Source: Longimicrobiales bacterium
GTDB taxonomy: Bacteria; Gemmatimonadota; Gemmatimonadetes; Longimicrobiales; Gaopeijiaceae
Reading direction: 5' to 3'
DNA: 64,000 nt
Assembly (NCBI GenBank): GCA_028284495.1
Contig: JANQRP010000038.1
Coordinates: 62,001 to 126,000 of the forward strand
The notes beneath the pieces were generated by a model. The model was not told where the DNA came from. It saw only the letters and a list, made by a program, of their open reading frames with translations, and ran no database searches. Position numbers and translations under genes: made by a program. This document shows, piece by piece, positions 62,959 to 64,000 of this stretch; positions within the stretch are counted from its first letter, which is position 1, and every line of letters starts with the position of its first letter.

Positions 62959-63966
62959 GTGAGATTCAAGGCCTTATCCGGGATCACGGGGACCGTGATC
63001 ATATGCGCGCTCTCGGCGTGCGACAACGTCGAGTTCGGCGGCTTCCAGCTCGACCTCGTACCCCCTCCGGAGACCGCCGCCGACACGGCGTCCGCCTCTG
63101 CGGGCGAGACCGTCGCGGCGGAGCCGGAGATCGTGCTGCCGGACGGCCCGATCCTCTACATGGGCTCGCGCAGCGGGGGACGTGTCTCCGTGCGACCCGT
63201 CGCGGAGATCACGGATGCGGGTCTTCGCCCCCTCGACCCCGAGCGGACCCCGGGGTTCGGAGAGGCCTTCGCCAGGCGAGACCTCGCACCCGGCACGCCG
63301 CTCACGCTCTTCGCCGAGGGCGTCCGCGCCGGGACGCTTCGGATCGACGCGGTGGAGACGAGCCTCACAGACGGATTCTGCCGCGCGACACCCGTCGCGT
63401 CGGGCGGTGCCGAACTCGTGCAGGGTGCCTGGAGCGCGACGCGGTTCCTGGCGATCGAGCAGGGGGCGGTCGAACAGGGGATGGTCGACGCCGTCGGGTT
63501 CCAGCCGTACCAGGCGGTCGAAGACACGTACGAGCAGCGCGTGTCGGGCCTGGATCTTGCGCAGTCGGCGCTGATGCAGACCGGTGCGCGGTGGCCGCCG
63601 TCCGTTCTCGAGACGCGGGCCGACATGCAGGCCATCCCGCTGGACGGCGACCCGACCGGCGCGTTCGCGGCGACCTTCATGTTCGAGGACCGGCTCGCCA
63701 TCGGCGAGCCCGAGTCGCCGGCCGCGTACAGCATGATGATTCTCGGCATCGGCGGCCCGGAGCGGTACTCGCTCGACTACATCTGGTACCGCCGGGCTTC
63801 CGAAGGCGGCAAGGCGGCGGCGCGCTTCTACGAGCAGTTCGACTGGGACGGCGACGGCCAGTCGGAGATCCTCCTCGAGGTGCTCGGCGCCGACAGCCGA
63901 TGGGTGGCGGCGCTCGACCGCGGGAACGACGGCTGGACGAGCGTGTTCGAGACCGACTGCTCGTGA
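62959..63966 (+). CDS. Hypothetical lipoprotein
   Basis: I do not recognise a family. With the GTG at 62959, this 335-residue protein has a signal with lipobox LSAC, then a negatively charged, Thr/Ala-rich linker and a soluble body without enzyme motifs. GPILYMGSRSGGRVSVRPV, DWDGDGQSEILLEVLG (a calcium-loop-like DxDxDxxxE) and the ending FETDCS are the main landmarks. An upstream in-frame GTG at 62938 is also possible. Confidence 0.65.
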   Translation: MRFKALSGITGTVIICALSACDNVEFGGFQLDLVPPPETAADTASASAGETVAAEPEIVLPDGPILYMGSRSGGRVSVRPVAEITDAGLRPLDPERTPGFGEAFARRDLAPGTPLTLFAEGVRAGTLRIDAVETSLTDGFCRATPVASGGAELVQGAWSATRFLAIEQGAVEQGMVDAVGFQPYQAVEDTYEQRVSGLDLAQSALMQTGARWPPSVLETRADMQAIPLDGDPTGAFAATFMFEDRLAIGEPESPAAYSMMILGIGGPERYSLDYIWYRRASEGGKAAARFYEQFDWDGDGQSEILLEVLGADSRWVAALDRGNDGWTSVFETDCS

Positions 63967-64000
63967 CCGTACGCTCGACGCGGGAGGCGCGCTCCTCGCT

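Overview
The window is high-GC bacterial chromosome, tightly packed with genes on both strands. No stretch over 300 bases lacks a gene. I saw no tRNA, rRNA, CRISPR array, transposase, integrase or phage gene. The mix of exported S9 and M28 peptidases, serine beta-lactamase-like hydrolases, a sortilin-like Asp-box protein, outer-membrane barrels, lipoproteins and aerobic heme A synthesis suggests a Gram-negative aerobic heterotroph, most likely Gemmatimonadota. That assignment is inference from gene style and composition.

Layout: 1-4.4 kb holds an exported protein with an amidohydrolase remnant (cut by the left edge), a divergent sufE / sulfurtransferase pair and a di-heme cytochrome c peroxidase-like lipoprotein. 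4.5-13 kb is a minus-strand run: formate-THF ligase, two S9 peptidases and a TPR lipoprotein. 13-25 kb has a small barrel protein, a basic protein with its own promoter, a 1637-residue NAD-glutamate dehydrogenase, PgeF, 2-oxoglutarate dehydrogenase E1 and an M28 peptidase. 25-32 kb has an exonuclease, the sortilin-like protein, a serine hydrolase, a patatin and a GAF protein. 32-40 kb has an NtrC-type activator, an acyl-CoA dehydrogenase, an ABC exporter, heme A synthase with a DUF420 partner, and a kinase-like ATPase.

40-50 kb has a CoA-binding protein, a V4R protein, an orphan E1-alpha, an envelope-stress-like set (ECF sigma, PspA-like, GlsB-like), an M20 peptidase, a DinB fragment, a TonB-plug protein and an ECF sigma / membrane protein / ZraP-like operon. 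50-59 kb has a lipoprotein, a second serine hydrolase, a 26-bp inverted repeat, trpE, a hydantoinase-A homologue and a DUF2723 glycosyltransferase with a DUF2007 partner. 59-62.9 kb is a four-gene operon joined by 4-nt overlaps: flavin reductase-like, a six-helix membrane protein with a repeated tail, an Mre11/SbcD-like protein and a Rad50/SbcC-like protein. Both nuclease-complex homologues lack key catalytic residues. I consider this operon the best candidate for an undescribed system.

Several genes have a TANNTT element shortly upstream, resembling the -10 element of the Bacteroidota and their relatives. Many start codons overlap the previous stop (ATGA, GTGA, TGATG), so translational coupling is common.
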